A model generated the notes under the pieces. The model searched no databases, had not been told where the DNA came from, and worked only from the letters and a program-made list of their open reading frames with translations. From Lutibacter sp. (GTDB taxonomy: Bacteria; Bacteroidota; Bacteroidia; Flavobacteriales; Flavobacteriaceae): DNA of 64,000 bases. The translations under genes and the position numbers were made by a program. The DNA is taken from assembly GCA_002733665.1 (NCBI GenBank), contig NVWM01000003.1, forward strand, positions 109,636 through 173,635. Reading direction: 5' to 3'. Shown piece after piece: positions 26,700 to 35,323 of the stretch; position 1 is the stretch's first letter, and each line of letters begins with the position of its first letter.

Positions 26700-29600
26700 T
26701 TATTCCAAATCTTCATTCTCATAACTCATTTCTATTATTGCTCTTTCTACTTCCTCACTAGTTACTTCTTTACCAGTAATCATCCATTTAATAAAAACCT
26801 TAATAGAGTTTGAAACCGACAATAAAAGTGGCAACATTACTAAAGTTAATACAGTTGCAATTCCAATTCCATAAGAGATGGATATCGCCATTGGTTTTAA
26901 AAATTGTGCTTGTCTACTGGTTTCTAATAGCAAAGGAGCAAGACCTGCAATGGTTGTTAATGATGTTAAAAATATGGCTCTAAATCTTGATTTTCCTGCT
27001 TCAATTAGTGCTTCATCATATTTCATTCCTTCTTTTAAGTAACTATTAAATTTACCTATTAACACCAAACCATCATTTACCATAATACCTACTAAGGCAA
27101 TAATACCTAACCATGATAATATATTGATGGCGAAATTGTGAAAATAATGTCCCCAAACAACACCAATTAAACTAAACGGAATCATAATCATTAATATGAG
27201 CGGTTGGCTATATGTTCTAAAAGTGAAGGCAATAATAAAATAAATTAATAATAAAATAATTGGTCCTACTACTTTTACAGAAACTAATGTTTTTTGCGCC
27301 TCTCTATTTTGCCCTTCATAAACTGCAGAAACTGTTGGGTATTTAGATGAAATTTCAGGCATTATATTTTCTTTAATATCATCTAAAATATCTGATGCGC
27401 TAACATCAAGTGCTTTTAAATCTGCTGTGATTTGAATTTCACGCTTTCCGTCAAGATGATTTATAGCAACATCACCACGAGAAATGGTATAAGTCGCAAT
27501 TTCAGAAAACGGCACACGACTTCCTAAAGGAGTACTAAGCCACATATCATCTATGTTTTTTATATATGATCTATCTTCCTTTTTATAGCGAACATACACT
27601 CTAATTTCATCTTGACCTCGCTGAAAGCGTTGTGCTTGAAAACCAAAAAAACCAGAACGTACTTGACTCATAACACTCTGTAGATTTAAACCAAGTAAGT
27701 ATGCTTTATCTTTTAATTTTATCTGGATTTCTTTAATTCCTTCAGGATCATTATCCGAAATATCTTTTAATAAAGAATTGTTTTTAAGCGCAGTTTTAAG
27801 TTCTTTTTTTGCAGCTTTTAACTCTTTAATATTATTCCCTAATAATGCAACAGCAACAGGACTTCCACCAAAATTACTATTAGACCCAAAAGTTAAACTT
27901 TCTATCCCAATAATTTCACCTACTTTTTTGCGTATCGTGTTATTGATTTCAAACGAAGAAAAATCACGTGATTCTCCTGGTAATAAGTTAACGGTTAAGC
28001 TTGCGTTTGATGTTCCTGGTCCAATTCGTTTAATAACGTTTTGCACAACATCTTTATCTCCAGATTGCTTCTTTGTATATTCTTTGTTTATTTCCCAAAC
28101 TTTTGCTTCAATACTACTAATGATAGAGTCCGTTATTTGCTCATTTGTACCTTGCGTCATTTTTAGATTTACAGAAATTTGATCACTTGCAATTCTAGGG
28201 AAAAAAGATGTGTTTACTATACCTCCACCAATTGCACCAATACTAAAAATTAATAATGCAATAGGAATGGCAAAACCTAAAAATTTATTTTTTATAAAAA
28301 ACTTAAGATATGGAACATATGCTACATCGCGAAATTTCATGAGCCACTTGTCTGCAAATTTGTTTATTTTCTTAAAAAACGCATCGATAGTACTTACTTT
28401 TCTTCCTTCTCGCTGTAGCGCTTTTGAGTGTGCAATATGTGCAGGTAAAATAATTAATGCTTCAATTAAAGAAACGGCCAAAGTTAAAATTACAACTGAG
28501 GACACTTCGCTAAAAAAGTCACCCATTCTACCATCTATAAAGTAAAAAGTAGAAAATGCAACAATGGTTGTTAAGATTGCTGAAATTACTGGTGGTAATA
28601 CTTCTAAAGTTCCGTCTATTGCTGCTCTAATTGGTGTTTTTCCTTTTTCGTAATGGTGAAAAATGTTTTCTCCAATTACAATTCCATCATCCACTAAAAT
28701 ACCAATCACTATTATCATTCCAAAAAGTGATAATACGTTTATAGTAATCCCTAATTGAGCTGCAAAAATAAACATCCCAAAGAAAGCAATAGGTATTCCA
28801 GCGGCAACCCAAAATGCCAAACGTGCATTTAAAAATATTGCTAAGAAAAAGAGTACTAATAAAATACCAGCAATAGCATTTTTTACTAATAATTCAGTAC
28901 GCTGTGTTAGAGTTGTAGATGAATCACTAGAGATGTTTAAATGAATGTTATCGTGCTGTTGATTAAATTTTTCGATGTATTTTTTAACGGCTGAAGCCGA
29001 AGAAATTAAATCTTCATTATTGGTATTACTTACTGTAATATTTATAGCTTTTTTACCACTAAAATAAATTCTATTTGGGCTTTCTGACCATGCATCTTTA
29101 ACAACCGCAACATCTTTTAATCTAATTATAGTTCCACTTTTATCTGCTCTTACGATTAAATTTAATAATTCATCACCATAATAAGAACGGTTATTTGCTC
29201 TAATTAGATAATCTTCGGTATTGGTTTTTATGTTTCCACCTGTAATTAACAAATTAGTTTTGCTTACAGCATTTGCTACATCTTGAAACGATAAATTATA
29301 AGCTCTTAAATCATTTTCACTCACAGAAATTGCAATTTCTTCATCAGGAAAACCAGACAAAACTACTTGCGAAATACCATCTATATTGCGTATATCATTT
29401 TCAACGGTTCTTGCATATTGTTTTAACGTTTTTAACGGAATATTGTCTCCACTAATAGAAAAACTTATGGTAGGACGCATGGTTTCTACTTTTGCAATAA
29501 TAGCCGGCTCCATACCTGTAGGAAAAGAAGGGACACGGTCTACTGCGTTTTTTACATCTGCTAAAACAACATCAATATTTTTACCTCTTTCAATTTCAAT

Positions 29601-29879
29601 AGTTATGGTTGCTGCATTTTCACTTGATACCGAAGTAATTCGGTCAATTCCAACAGTTCCTTTTAAATTATCTTCTATTTTTAGTACTACACCTTCTTCC
29701 ATTTCGGCTGGCGAAGCTCCTGGATAAATTAAATTTATGCTTATCAGTTTAGAATCGGTTAACGGAAAAAAGGATGATAACATCGACTTCGCTCCAATAA
29801 TACCGAAGAAAATAAATGCAATAATCATCACATTTACCGCAACAGGAAATTTTATAAAGTAACTTATTATTTTTTTCAT
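26700..29879 (-). CDS. RND efflux pump inner-membrane permease
   Basis: A 1059-residue AcrB/MdtB-type resistance-nodulation-division transporter. Seen: N-terminal span MKKIISYFIKFPVAVNVMII, PGASPAEMEEGVVLKIED, the first block of six spans with GILVDDGIVIGENIFHHYE (the two adjacent aspartates of the proton relay in span 4), a second periplasmic loop pair, and the second block of spans (GIIALVGIMVNDGLVLIGKFN). It drives proton-coupled export of toxic compounds from the periplasm or inner membrane. Drug specificity cannot be read. Between the adaptor gene (41-base gap) and tolC. Confidence 0.96.
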   Translation of the reverse strand: MKKIISYFIKFPVAVNVMIIAFIFFGIIGAKSMLSSFFPLTDSKLISINLIYPGASPAEMEEGVVLKIEDNLKGTVGIDRITSVSSENAATITIEIERGKNIDVVLADVKNAVDRVPSFPTGMEPAIIAKVETMRPTISFSISGDNIPLKTLKQYARTVENDIRNIDGISQVVLSGFPDEEIAISVSENDLRAYNLSFQDVANAVSKTNLLITGGNIKTNTEDYLIRANNRSYYGDELLNLIVRADKSGTIIRLKDVAVVKDAWSESPNRIYFSGKKAINITVSNTNNEDLISSASAVKKYIEKFNQQHDNIHLNISSDSSTTLTQRTELLVKNAIAGILLVLFFLAIFLNARLAFWVAAGIPIAFFGMFIFAAQLGITINVLSLFGMIIVIGILVDDGIVIGENIFHHYEKGKTPIRAAIDGTLEVLPPVISAILTTIVAFSTFYFIDGRMGDFFSEVSSVVILTLAVSLIEALIILPAHIAHSKALQREGRKVSTIDAFFKKINKFADKWLMKFRDVAYVPYLKFFIKNKFLGFAIPIALLIFSIGAIGGGIVNTSFFPRIASDQISVNLKMTQGTNEQITDSIISSIEAKVWEINKEYTKKQSGDKDVVQNVIKRIGPGTSNASLTVNLLPGESRDFSSFEINNTIRKKVGEIIGIESLTFGSNSNFGGSPVAVALLGNNIKELKAAKKELKTALKNNSLLKDISDNDPEGIKEIQIKLKDKAYLLGLNLQSVMSQVRSGFFGFQAQRFQRGQDEIRVYVRYKKEDRSYIKNIDDMWLSTPLGSRVPFSEIATYTISRGDVAINHLDGKREIQITADLKALDVSASDILDDIKENIMPEISSKYPTVSAVYEGQNREAQKTLVSVKVVGPIILLLIYFIIAFTFRTYSQPLILMIMIPFSLIGVVWGHYFHNFAINILSWLGIIALVGIMVNDGLVLIGKFNSYLKEGMKYDEALIEAGKSRFRAIFLTSLTTIAGLAPLLLETSRQAQFLKPMAISISYGIGIATVLTLVMLPLLLSVSNSIKVFIKWMITGKEVTSEEVERAIIEMSYENEDLE

Positions 29880-29920
29880 TTTGTTTGAGTTTGTTACAGA
29901 GAGTTTTCTGCTAAATAACT

Positions 29921-31042
29921 TTAATCTTCCTGTTGCTCTTTAAAAACCTTTACGGCCATTCCATCATAACCACCAACAACTGGTTTTGAAACTATTAAAG
30001 TTCCATCTTTTAGGTCTTTAATTATAACTTTATCTGCTGAAAAATAAACGGGATTTACATCAATTAAATTTAAAATAGTATCATTTACCACAAAGATTTG
30101 TTTGTTCTCTATCAATAATTTTCTAGAAATTTCAAAAGCGTTTTTTTCTGATTTCGCGACTAAATCTGCTTCTAAATACATTCCTTCTTTTAAATCTTCA
30201 TGAGCAACTTGAATGTATGCTTTTATGGTTTGTGAGTTTACATCTACTCGACCATTTATTCTTATGACTTTACCCGAATATTTCTTCGTTTTTTCAAGAT
30301 TATGTAGTTCTACTACGTTTCCTTTTTTAAGTAAATTAGCAAATTCTGAATTTATTGAAACTTCCATTTCGTACACACTCGGATTTATCAGTTCGCCTAA
30401 TTTCTGACCAACTCGCACTAGAGTTCCTTGTGTAACCAGAGCTTCAGTAACAACACCATCAAAAGGAGCATATAAATTGTATTTATTTAACTTTACTTCT
30501 AAATTTTTAACGTTATAGTATGCCGTGTTAATTCCTCTACCTGAAATGAAATATTTTTCCTTATCGGAATTGAAAATAGGTAATTGAGGTATTGACTTGT
30601 TTACATCTATACTTTTCAGATAAACATTCCATTTATCAAATTCTGATGGGTAATCTAATCTAATATCAGGCATGATCGCTATAATATTATTGCTAAAGCT
30701 ACTTTTTTGAGATTGCAAGTTTGCAAAGAATTCGTCATTATTAATTCTCAAAATTGCTTCACCTTTACGATAAGATGTTCCTGATTTAAATTCTTTACTC
30801 GATGATCTTAAAACGCCTTGAACTTCGGCAAAGAGTTCTATTTTATTTTTAGCAATTAAAGTACCACTTGTGGTTATTACAATCGGAACTTCTTTGTTTT
30901 CTACAACATCTGTAAAAACAATTTTTACTATTTTTACAACCTGAATTTTTGGTTTCTTTTTATTGTCTATATTTTTTTTTGTGATAAAAATGGCTCCTGC
31001 AATTAATACAAGACCAAAAAGTATGCTTATTAATTTTCTCAT
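29921..31042 (-). CDS. RND periplasmic adaptor (HlyD/MFP family)
   Basis: A 373-residue membrane-fusion protein. It begins with a signal-anchor (LISILFGLVLIAGAIFI), then a beta-barrel/lipoyl part (GTLIAKNKIELFAEVQGVLRSSSKEF, YNLYAPFDGVVTEALVTQGTLVRVGQKLGEL) around a short hairpin, and a C-terminal membrane-proximal domain. It bridges the pump to the TolC channel. The coiled-coil hairpin is short compared with AcrA. Starts 8 bases after the marR stop. Confidence 0.92.
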   Translation of the reverse strand: MRKLISILFGLVLIAGAIFITKKNIDNKKKPKIQVVKIVKIVFTDVVENKEVPIVITTSGTLIAKNKIELFAEVQGVLRSSSKEFKSGTSYRKGEAILRINNDEFFANLQSQKSSFSNNIIAIMPDIRLDYPSEFDKWNVYLKSIDVNKSIPQLPIFNSDKEKYFISGRGINTAYYNVKNLEVKLNKYNLYAPFDGVVTEALVTQGTLVRVGQKLGELINPSVYEMEVSINSEFANLLKKGNVVELHNLEKTKKYSGKVIRINGRVDVNSQTIKAYIQVAHEDLKEGMYLEADLVAKSEKNAFEISRKLLIENKQIFVVNDTILNLIDVNPVYFSADKVIIKDLKDGTLIVSKPVVGGYDGMAVKVFKEQQED

Positions 31043-31049
31043 GTTATAA

Positions 31050-31514
31050 TTATAAATGGTCTGGGTTAGCAGATAAATTTGTTTGTATTTTTTTTAATAC
31101 TCTTATTAATTCTTGTTTTTCATCAACAGAAATTCCTTTTTCTACTGATGTAATTATATGTTTGATTGTTGGCTTTGTTTTTTGAAATATTTCTTTTCCC
31201 TCGTCTGTTAAATAAACTTCATTGATTCTTTTATCTAATTCACTTTGTACTCTTTTAATGTAATTTTTTTGTTCCATTTTCACTAATAAACGTGTTAATG
31301 AAGACTTATTTCTAAGCGTCAAAAAAGCTAATTCATTTTGATTTAATCCATCTTGATCATGTAGTTTTTTTAAAACAATCAACTGTTCTTTTGTTAAATC
31401 TAAATCATTTTCTTTCAACGCTTCCTGTAAAAAATAATCGGTCACTTTAACAGTTTTACCTAACCAAGGTGCAATAGAGTTTTCAAAATCAATATTTTCT
31501 TTATCTAATTTCAT
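31050..31514 (-). CDS. MarR-family repressor of the efflux operon
   Basis: A 154-residue winged-helix regulator. Seen: LTKEQLIVLKKLHDQDGLNQNELAFLTLRNKSSLTRLLVKMEQKNYIKR, the DNA-recognition helix and wing (ELDKRINEVYLTDEGKEIF), and N- and C-terminal dimer helices. MarR proteins usually bind a palindrome at their own promoter and release it on binding a small phenolic or drug ligand. Here a perfect palindrome lies 18 bases upstream. The ATG at 31514 is four bases past a -7 box; an upstream in-frame start at 31556 would lie within the palindrome and is rejected. First gene of the efflux operon. Confidence 0.92.
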   Translation of the reverse strand: MKLDKENIDFENSIAPWLGKTVKVTDYFLQEALKENDLDLTKEQLIVLKKLHDQDGLNQNELAFLTLRNKSSLTRLLVKMEQKNYIKRVQSELDKRINEVYLTDEGKEIFQKTKPTIKHIITSVEKGISVDEKQELIRVLKKIQTNLSANPDHL

Positions 31515-31518
31515 TTTG

Positions 31519-31569
31519 CAAAAATACCATAAATATTTAATTAGTTGCATACGCAACTAATTAAATATT
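31519..31569 (-). promoter_or_regulatory. efflux operon promoter with MarR palindrome
   Basis: On the minus strand TATTTTTG (31519-31526) is a -7 box four bases from the marR ATG. Just upstream lies a perfect inverted repeat: arms of 17 bp at 31532-31548 and 31553-31569 around a 4-base centre, with core AGTTGCATACGCAACT. It covers the region where the -33 element should sit, the expected place for an autorepressor. Confidence 0.85.
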
Positions 31570-31618
31570 GTTAAATTTTAAGAAATTTCCTAAATATTTT
31601 GAAGTTTGAAAAAGAAAA

Positions 31619-32230
31619 TTAAATCTCTTTATATATTTTTGGTAAAATCCAATGGAAGCGAACCGCTAAAATTCGTAAAACAACTACCAAACTACTTGTG
31701 ATAACATAGTTAACATTGATTGGCAAAGAAGTTTGTAGTAATCCGTAGAAAATTGCTCCACCAATAATACTCAGTGATGCATATATTTCTTTATGAAAAA
31801 TAAGTGGTACTTCATTTGATAAAATATCACGCAATACACCTCCAAAAGATGCACTTAAAGTTCCGAGCATTACACAAATAATTGGATGTAAATCGGCATT
31901 CAAGCCAATCTCGACACCTATAATTGTGAAGATTCCTAAACCAATTGCATCAAACAAAAACATTGTTTTTCTAAAATAAGCAAGTCTTTTTCTAAAAAGC
32001 ATTGCTACCAAAGTAGCACATAATATAATAATTAAATATTCCCAACGAATCATCCAACCTACAGGAGTATTCCCAATCAATATGTCGCGTAAACTTCCGC
32101 CGCCAATTGCAGTAACTGATGCTAAAATCAATACGCCAAAAGGGTCAAACTTTCTGCGCATTCCAGCCAGAGCTCCTGAAATTGCAAAAACCGCAGTTCC
32201 TAAATAATCTAAAAAATCAAATACACTCAT
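31619..32230 (-). CDS. TRIC-type cation channel family protein
   Basis: A 203-residue membrane protein formed of two TRIC (formerly UPF0126, YicG-like) repeats. Each repeat has a glycine-rich reentrant motif: GGGSLRDILIGNTPVGW in the first and SASFGGVLRDILSNEVPLIF in the second. Seven spans are predicted. Homologues form trimeric cation channels; physiological role in bacteria is unclear, with glycine transport reported for some. Single gene with a full TAnnTTTG box four bases from its ATG. Confidence 0.92.
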   Translation of the reverse strand: MSVFDFLDYLGTAVFAISGALAGMRRKFDPFGVLILASVTAIGGGSLRDILIGNTPVGWMIRWEYLIIILCATLVAMLFRKRLAYFRKTMFLFDAIGLGIFTIIGVEIGLNADLHPIICVMLGTLSASFGGVLRDILSNEVPLIFHKEIYASLSIIGGAIFYGLLQTSLPINVNYVITSSLVVVLRILAVRFHWILPKIYKEI

Positions 32231-32234
32231 AGGA

Positions 32235-32242
32235 CAAAAGTA
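32235..32242 (-). promoter_or_regulatory. putative -7 box, leaderless TRIC transcript
   Basis: TACTTTTG on the minus strand, a full consensus match, with only TCCT between it and the ATG at 32230. Confidence 0.6.
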
Positions 32243-32300
32243 GTAAAATTCACATCACTTCTAGTGTTTTGATGAAATCAAAAAATAAACCATTTAACTG

Positions 32301-32347
32301 TTCTCAATACAATTTTCTCCTTTGTCGAAAATCACTCGAACTGACGA
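32301..32347. repeat. dispersed TTCTCAATACAATTTT element
   Basis: Begins TTCTCAATACAATTTT and ends AAAATCACTCGAACTGACGA, with a variable centre. Matches 11481-11532 in the same orientation. Lies between the TRIC and methyltransferase genes. Confidence 0.75.
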
Positions 32348-32391
32348 ATGTTATTCATCAAAAATAATTTACTTTAGCAAAATCATTATTG

Positions 32392-33618
32392 ATGATGACT
32401 TTTATGACGCAAAAAAAAGACATTTCTTTTCCTACTCCAGGAAACTACACCTTCAAATTTATCGATTTATTTGCTGGAATTGGCGGTTTTCGTATTGCAT
32501 TACAAAACTTAGGCGGAAAATGTGTTTTTACTTCTGAATGGGATAAAGATGCTCAAAAAACCTATAAAAATAATTTTGGGGAGCAGCCTTTTGGTGATAT
32601 TACATTGCCTGAGACTAAAAATGAAATTCCTGATAATTTTGATGTGCTATGTGCAGGATTTCCTTGTCAACCTTTCTCAAAAGGAGGTTTTCAAAACGGA
32701 TTTGAAGATACGAGAGGAACCTTGTTTTTTGATATTTGTCAAATTGTAGAAAAGCACAAACCAAAATATATTTTTTTAGAAAATGTAGCCAATGTTGTGT
32801 CTCATGACCAAGGAAATACATATAAAACTATCCTTAAACATCTTGATGAATTAGGTTACTATTTCCCTAATGAGCCCTTGATTATTTCTCCTGATAAATT
32901 CGGAATTCCTATCTTAAGACCTAGAGTTTATATTCCTTGTGTAAGAAAGGATCTTGCAAAAGGGAACGCATCAAAAATTAAAAATATTGAAGGCGAATTG
33001 GAGAAACAATACACAAAAGATATTGATTCTATCGATACAGTTTTAGATAACACATCGAAGAATAAAATAACTTCTTATGAGTTGAAAATTCTCAAAATGT
33101 GGAACGAATTTTATCGAGGAATTGATCTTAAAGTAATCGGATTTCCTATTTGGATGGAGTTTTTTAAATATGACAAAAACCTTGATAATTTTCCTCTTTG
33201 GAAGGCTAAGTTTATCCAAAAAAATATCGATTTGTACAATCGTAATAAGAAACATATTGATAAATGGTTGAAAAAATATGATAATTTGGATTGGTGTGTA
33301 AAAACGCATCGAAAAATGGAATGGCAAGCAGGAAAAGATTACGAAAGTATTTTTGAGTGTATTATTCAGTTTCGCCCTTCTGGAGTTCGCGTAAAAAGAC
33401 CTAACAAATTTTCTACTTTGGTTGCGATGAATCATCAACAAATAATTGGAAAATACAAACGTAGATTGACTATAGATGAGTCTAAACGCTTGCAATCATT
33501 TCCTGAAAACTACAAACTTCCAAAATCAAATACAATTGCAATGAAACAGTTGGGAAATTCTGTAAATGTGACTGTTGTACAGAAAATTTTTGAAGTTGTT
33601 TTAAAAGAATTTTCGTAG
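32392..33618 (+). CDS. C5-cytosine DNA methyltransferase
   Basis: A 408-residue Dcm-type enzyme that adds a methyl group to cytosine C5 in DNA. Seen in order: motif I FIDLFAGIGGFR (about 23-34), motif IV with the catalytic cysteine GFPCQPFSKGGF (about 91-102), motif VI FLENVANVVSHD, motif VIII-like QFRPSGVRV, and motifs IX/X RLTIDESKRLQSFPE and LGNSVNVTVVQKI. The region between VIII and IX, including about 110 residues after motif VI, is the target-recognition part; target not readable. A TACTTTAGC box about 20 bases upstream supports a start at 32392 (32395 or 32404 also possible). No restriction endonuclease is recognisable beside it, so it looks solitary. Confidence 0.95.
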   Translation: MMTFMTQKKDISFPTPGNYTFKFIDLFAGIGGFRIALQNLGGKCVFTSEWDKDAQKTYKNNFGEQPFGDITLPETKNEIPDNFDVLCAGFPCQPFSKGGFQNGFEDTRGTLFFDICQIVEKHKPKYIFLENVANVVSHDQGNTYKTILKHLDELGYYFPNEPLIISPDKFGIPILRPRVYIPCVRKDLAKGNASKIKNIEGELEKQYTKDIDSIDTVLDNTSKNKITSYELKILKMWNEFYRGIDLKVIGFPIWMEFFKYDKNLDNFPLWKAKFIQKNIDLYNRNKKHIDKWLKKYDNLDWCVKTHRKMEWQAGKDYESIFECIIQFRPSGVRVKRPNKFSTLVAMNHQQIIGKYKRRLTIDESKRLQSFPENYKLPKSNTIAMKQLGNSVNVTVVQKIFEVVLKEFS

Positions 33619-33674
33619 ATTGTTGTTCTAAACCTATTTTGTTTTTGAAAACTTTGAAATGACTGAAATGAATT

Positions 33675-33707
33675 AGACCTACTAGGTTTCGAAAACCTAG
33701 TAGGTCT
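33675..33707. repeat. left REP-like palindrome of the RAYT gene
   Basis: Arms of 15 bp (AGACCTACTAGGTTT and AAACCTAGTAGGTCT) around three bases. Nearly identical to the palindrome at 34330-34362 on the other side of the transposase gene. Confidence 0.95.
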
Positions 33708-33746
33708 GAAAAAAATAAAAAAAGTTTAAATTTTAGAAGATCAACT

Positions 33747-34325
33747 ATGAAATTGGAACCTTTAAAACCCTCGCTATTCTATCACTTTTATAATAGAGGA
33801 AATAACAAAGAAAATATCTTTATTAAAGATGATAATTACGTATACTTTTTAAGTCTGATTAAAAAACACATTATTCCCATTGCAGAAATTTATAGTTATT
33901 GTTTACTACCAAATCACTTTCATTTAATAATTAAAATTAAGGATGAAAATCTTTTAAGCGATAAGCAAAAAAATAAAATTTATCAACCTTTTTCCAACTT
34001 GTTTAATGCCTATACGAAGGCTTTTAACAAAAAATATAACAGAACTGGCAGTTTGTTTCAGAAGCATCCAAAAAGAATAATTATAGATAGTGATGAGTAT
34101 TTAAAGAATCTTATTATTTATGTGAATACGAACTCTAGTCATCACTCAATAGCTGACTATAATACTTATAAACACTCATCATTTCAAGCGTTAATTTCTT
34201 CAATACCTACATTATTAAAAAGAGATGATGTCATTGAATTATTTGATAGTGTAGAAAATTTTAAATATATCCTTGAATTTAAAAAACAGAATCTTGAAAC
34301 TATTATAGATTTATTATTTGAATAA
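33747..34325 (+). CDS. REP-associated tyrosine transposase (RAYT/Y1)
   Basis: A 192-residue HUH-superfamily Y1 transposase. Seen: the opening FYHFYNRGNNKENIF, the metal-binding HUH motif in CLLPNHFHLIIKI (His-Phe-His, about 56-58), and the catalytic-tyrosine helix SNLFNAYTKAFNKKYNRTGSLFQ (about 89-111). RAYTs nick and join single-stranded DNA at palindromic REP sequences and are thought to spread them. This one is flanked by two REP-like palindromes, 39 bases upstream and 4 bases downstream. It is of normal length and appears intact. Confidence 0.95.
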   Translation: MKLEPLKPSLFYHFYNRGNNKENIFIKDDNYVYFLSLIKKHIIPIAEIYSYCLLPNHFHLIIKIKDENLLSDKQKNKIYQPFSNLFNAYTKAFNKKYNRTGSLFQKHPKRIIIDSDEYLKNLIIYVNTNSSHHSIADYNTYKHSSFQALISSIPTLLKRDDVIELFDSVENFKYILEFKKQNLETIIDLLFE

Positions 34326-34329
34326 AATA

Positions 34330-34362
34330 AGACCTACTAGGTTTTGAAAACCTAGTAGGTCT
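34330..34362. repeat. right REP-like palindrome of the RAYT gene
   Basis: Perfect 16-bp arms (AGACCTACTAGGTTTT and AAAACCTAGTAGGTCT) around one base, starting 4 bases after the RAYT stop and ending 12 bases before the next ATG. It may double as a terminator-like hairpin. Confidence 0.95.
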
Positions 34363-34374
34363 AAAACCAAAAAA

Positions 34375-35322
34375 ATGCTTGAAAAATTAAAAAACAAACC
34401 TATTCTAATCAATTCTGATTTAGACGGGATTATGAGTGGCTTGTTACTCCAAAAACACTTGAATTGTAAGGTTGTAGGCTTTACAAATAGCGCAGAAACA
34501 ATTTGGATGCAAAAAAATTTTACTAACTTTAAAGACATTTGTTTTGTTGATATGTTTGTTGCAAATCCTGAAATTACTTGTATTGACCAACATATTGTTT
34601 CGGTGAATGAAATACATCATGATGTATTGAAAGTCAATCCGAATAAAATAAATCCAAATTTAATAAACCCTCGTTTTCATTTGCCCAATAGCTCTTATAA
34701 ATTGAAATATCCTTTTGGAACAGTGCATTTTATTATTGCTTTTCTCGAAAAAATGGGAATCGAAATAGATGCTATAATTACTGAAACAAATCCTCACAAA
34801 CTCTGTTGTATCGACTTTATTTTACGTGCCGATGACACCATGAAAACAACTACAGACAGTAAGTATATGGACAATGCTAAAGATTGGTGGAATTGGTTAA
34901 AAAAATTGTCTAACAATGGGCAATCAACACAAAAATTCATCAATTATTTAGAAGATACAACTCCAAAAAAGGCCAAAGAATTAAAAAGAAGAATTGGAGA
35001 CATTCTTAAAAAAGACCCTTATTATTGTGATTCTTCTGATGGCGGAATTGATGAAGTTACTACTCAAGATAACATTTTAAAAACTTCATCTATCACATAC
35101 TTTAAACTCGTTGCATCGCTCATGCAAATTGATATGTTTGATGTAACAAATTCTTATAAAAAATACAATGGAATCGTAAAACGACTGTCGCTTTCTAAAA
35201 ATCAACAAGAAGAACTGATAAGTTTAAATGCAATTGATGGCAAGAAATTGTTTTCTTACGCTTTTGTTAGAACGGCAAGTAGAAAAGAAAATTTCAGTTG
35301 TACTTTTTATCAAGAAAGTTAA
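34375..35322 (+). CDS. DHH-superfamily-like protein with DQH motif
   Basis: A 315-residue protein with the layout of DHH phosphoesterases: motif I INSDLDGIMSGLLLQ (11-25), motif II ICFVDMFV (about 55-62) and motif III CIDQHIVS (about 69-76). Where DHH enzymes have Asp-His-His, this one reads Asp-Gln-His. The fourth motif is less clear (ILRADDT or CCIDFILRADD near 145-152). The family includes RecJ, oligoribonucleases and cyclic-dinucleotide phosphodiesterases, all metal-dependent. The C-terminal half (lysine-rich helices and KYNGIVKRLSLSKNQQEEL) has no name I can give. It may be active with an altered metal site or be a non-catalytic binder. Starts 12 bases after the right REP palindrome. Confidence 0.7.
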   Translation: MLEKLKNKPILINSDLDGIMSGLLLQKHLNCKVVGFTNSAETIWMQKNFTNFKDICFVDMFVANPEITCIDQHIVSVNEIHHDVLKVNPNKINPNLINPRFHLPNSSYKLKYPFGTVHFIIAFLEKMGIEIDAIITETNPHKLCCIDFILRADDTMKTTTDSKYMDNAKDWWNWLKKLSNNGQSTQKFINYLEDTTPKKAKELKRRIGDILKKDPYYCDSSDGGIDEVTTQDNILKTSSITYFKLVASLMQIDMFDVTNSYKKYNGIVKRLSLSKNQQEELISLNAIDGKKLFSYAFVRTASRKENFSCTFYQES

Positions 35323-35323
35323 A

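Noticed and set aside
27778..28545. Two plus-strand open frames over 100 codons opposite the RND pump gene
   Set aside because: Both lie wholly within a well-conserved coding gene on the other strand and have no recognisable domains.
31515..31556. Upstream start for the MarR protein
   Set aside because: It would run through the operator palindrome and the -7 box; ATG 31514 fits family length.
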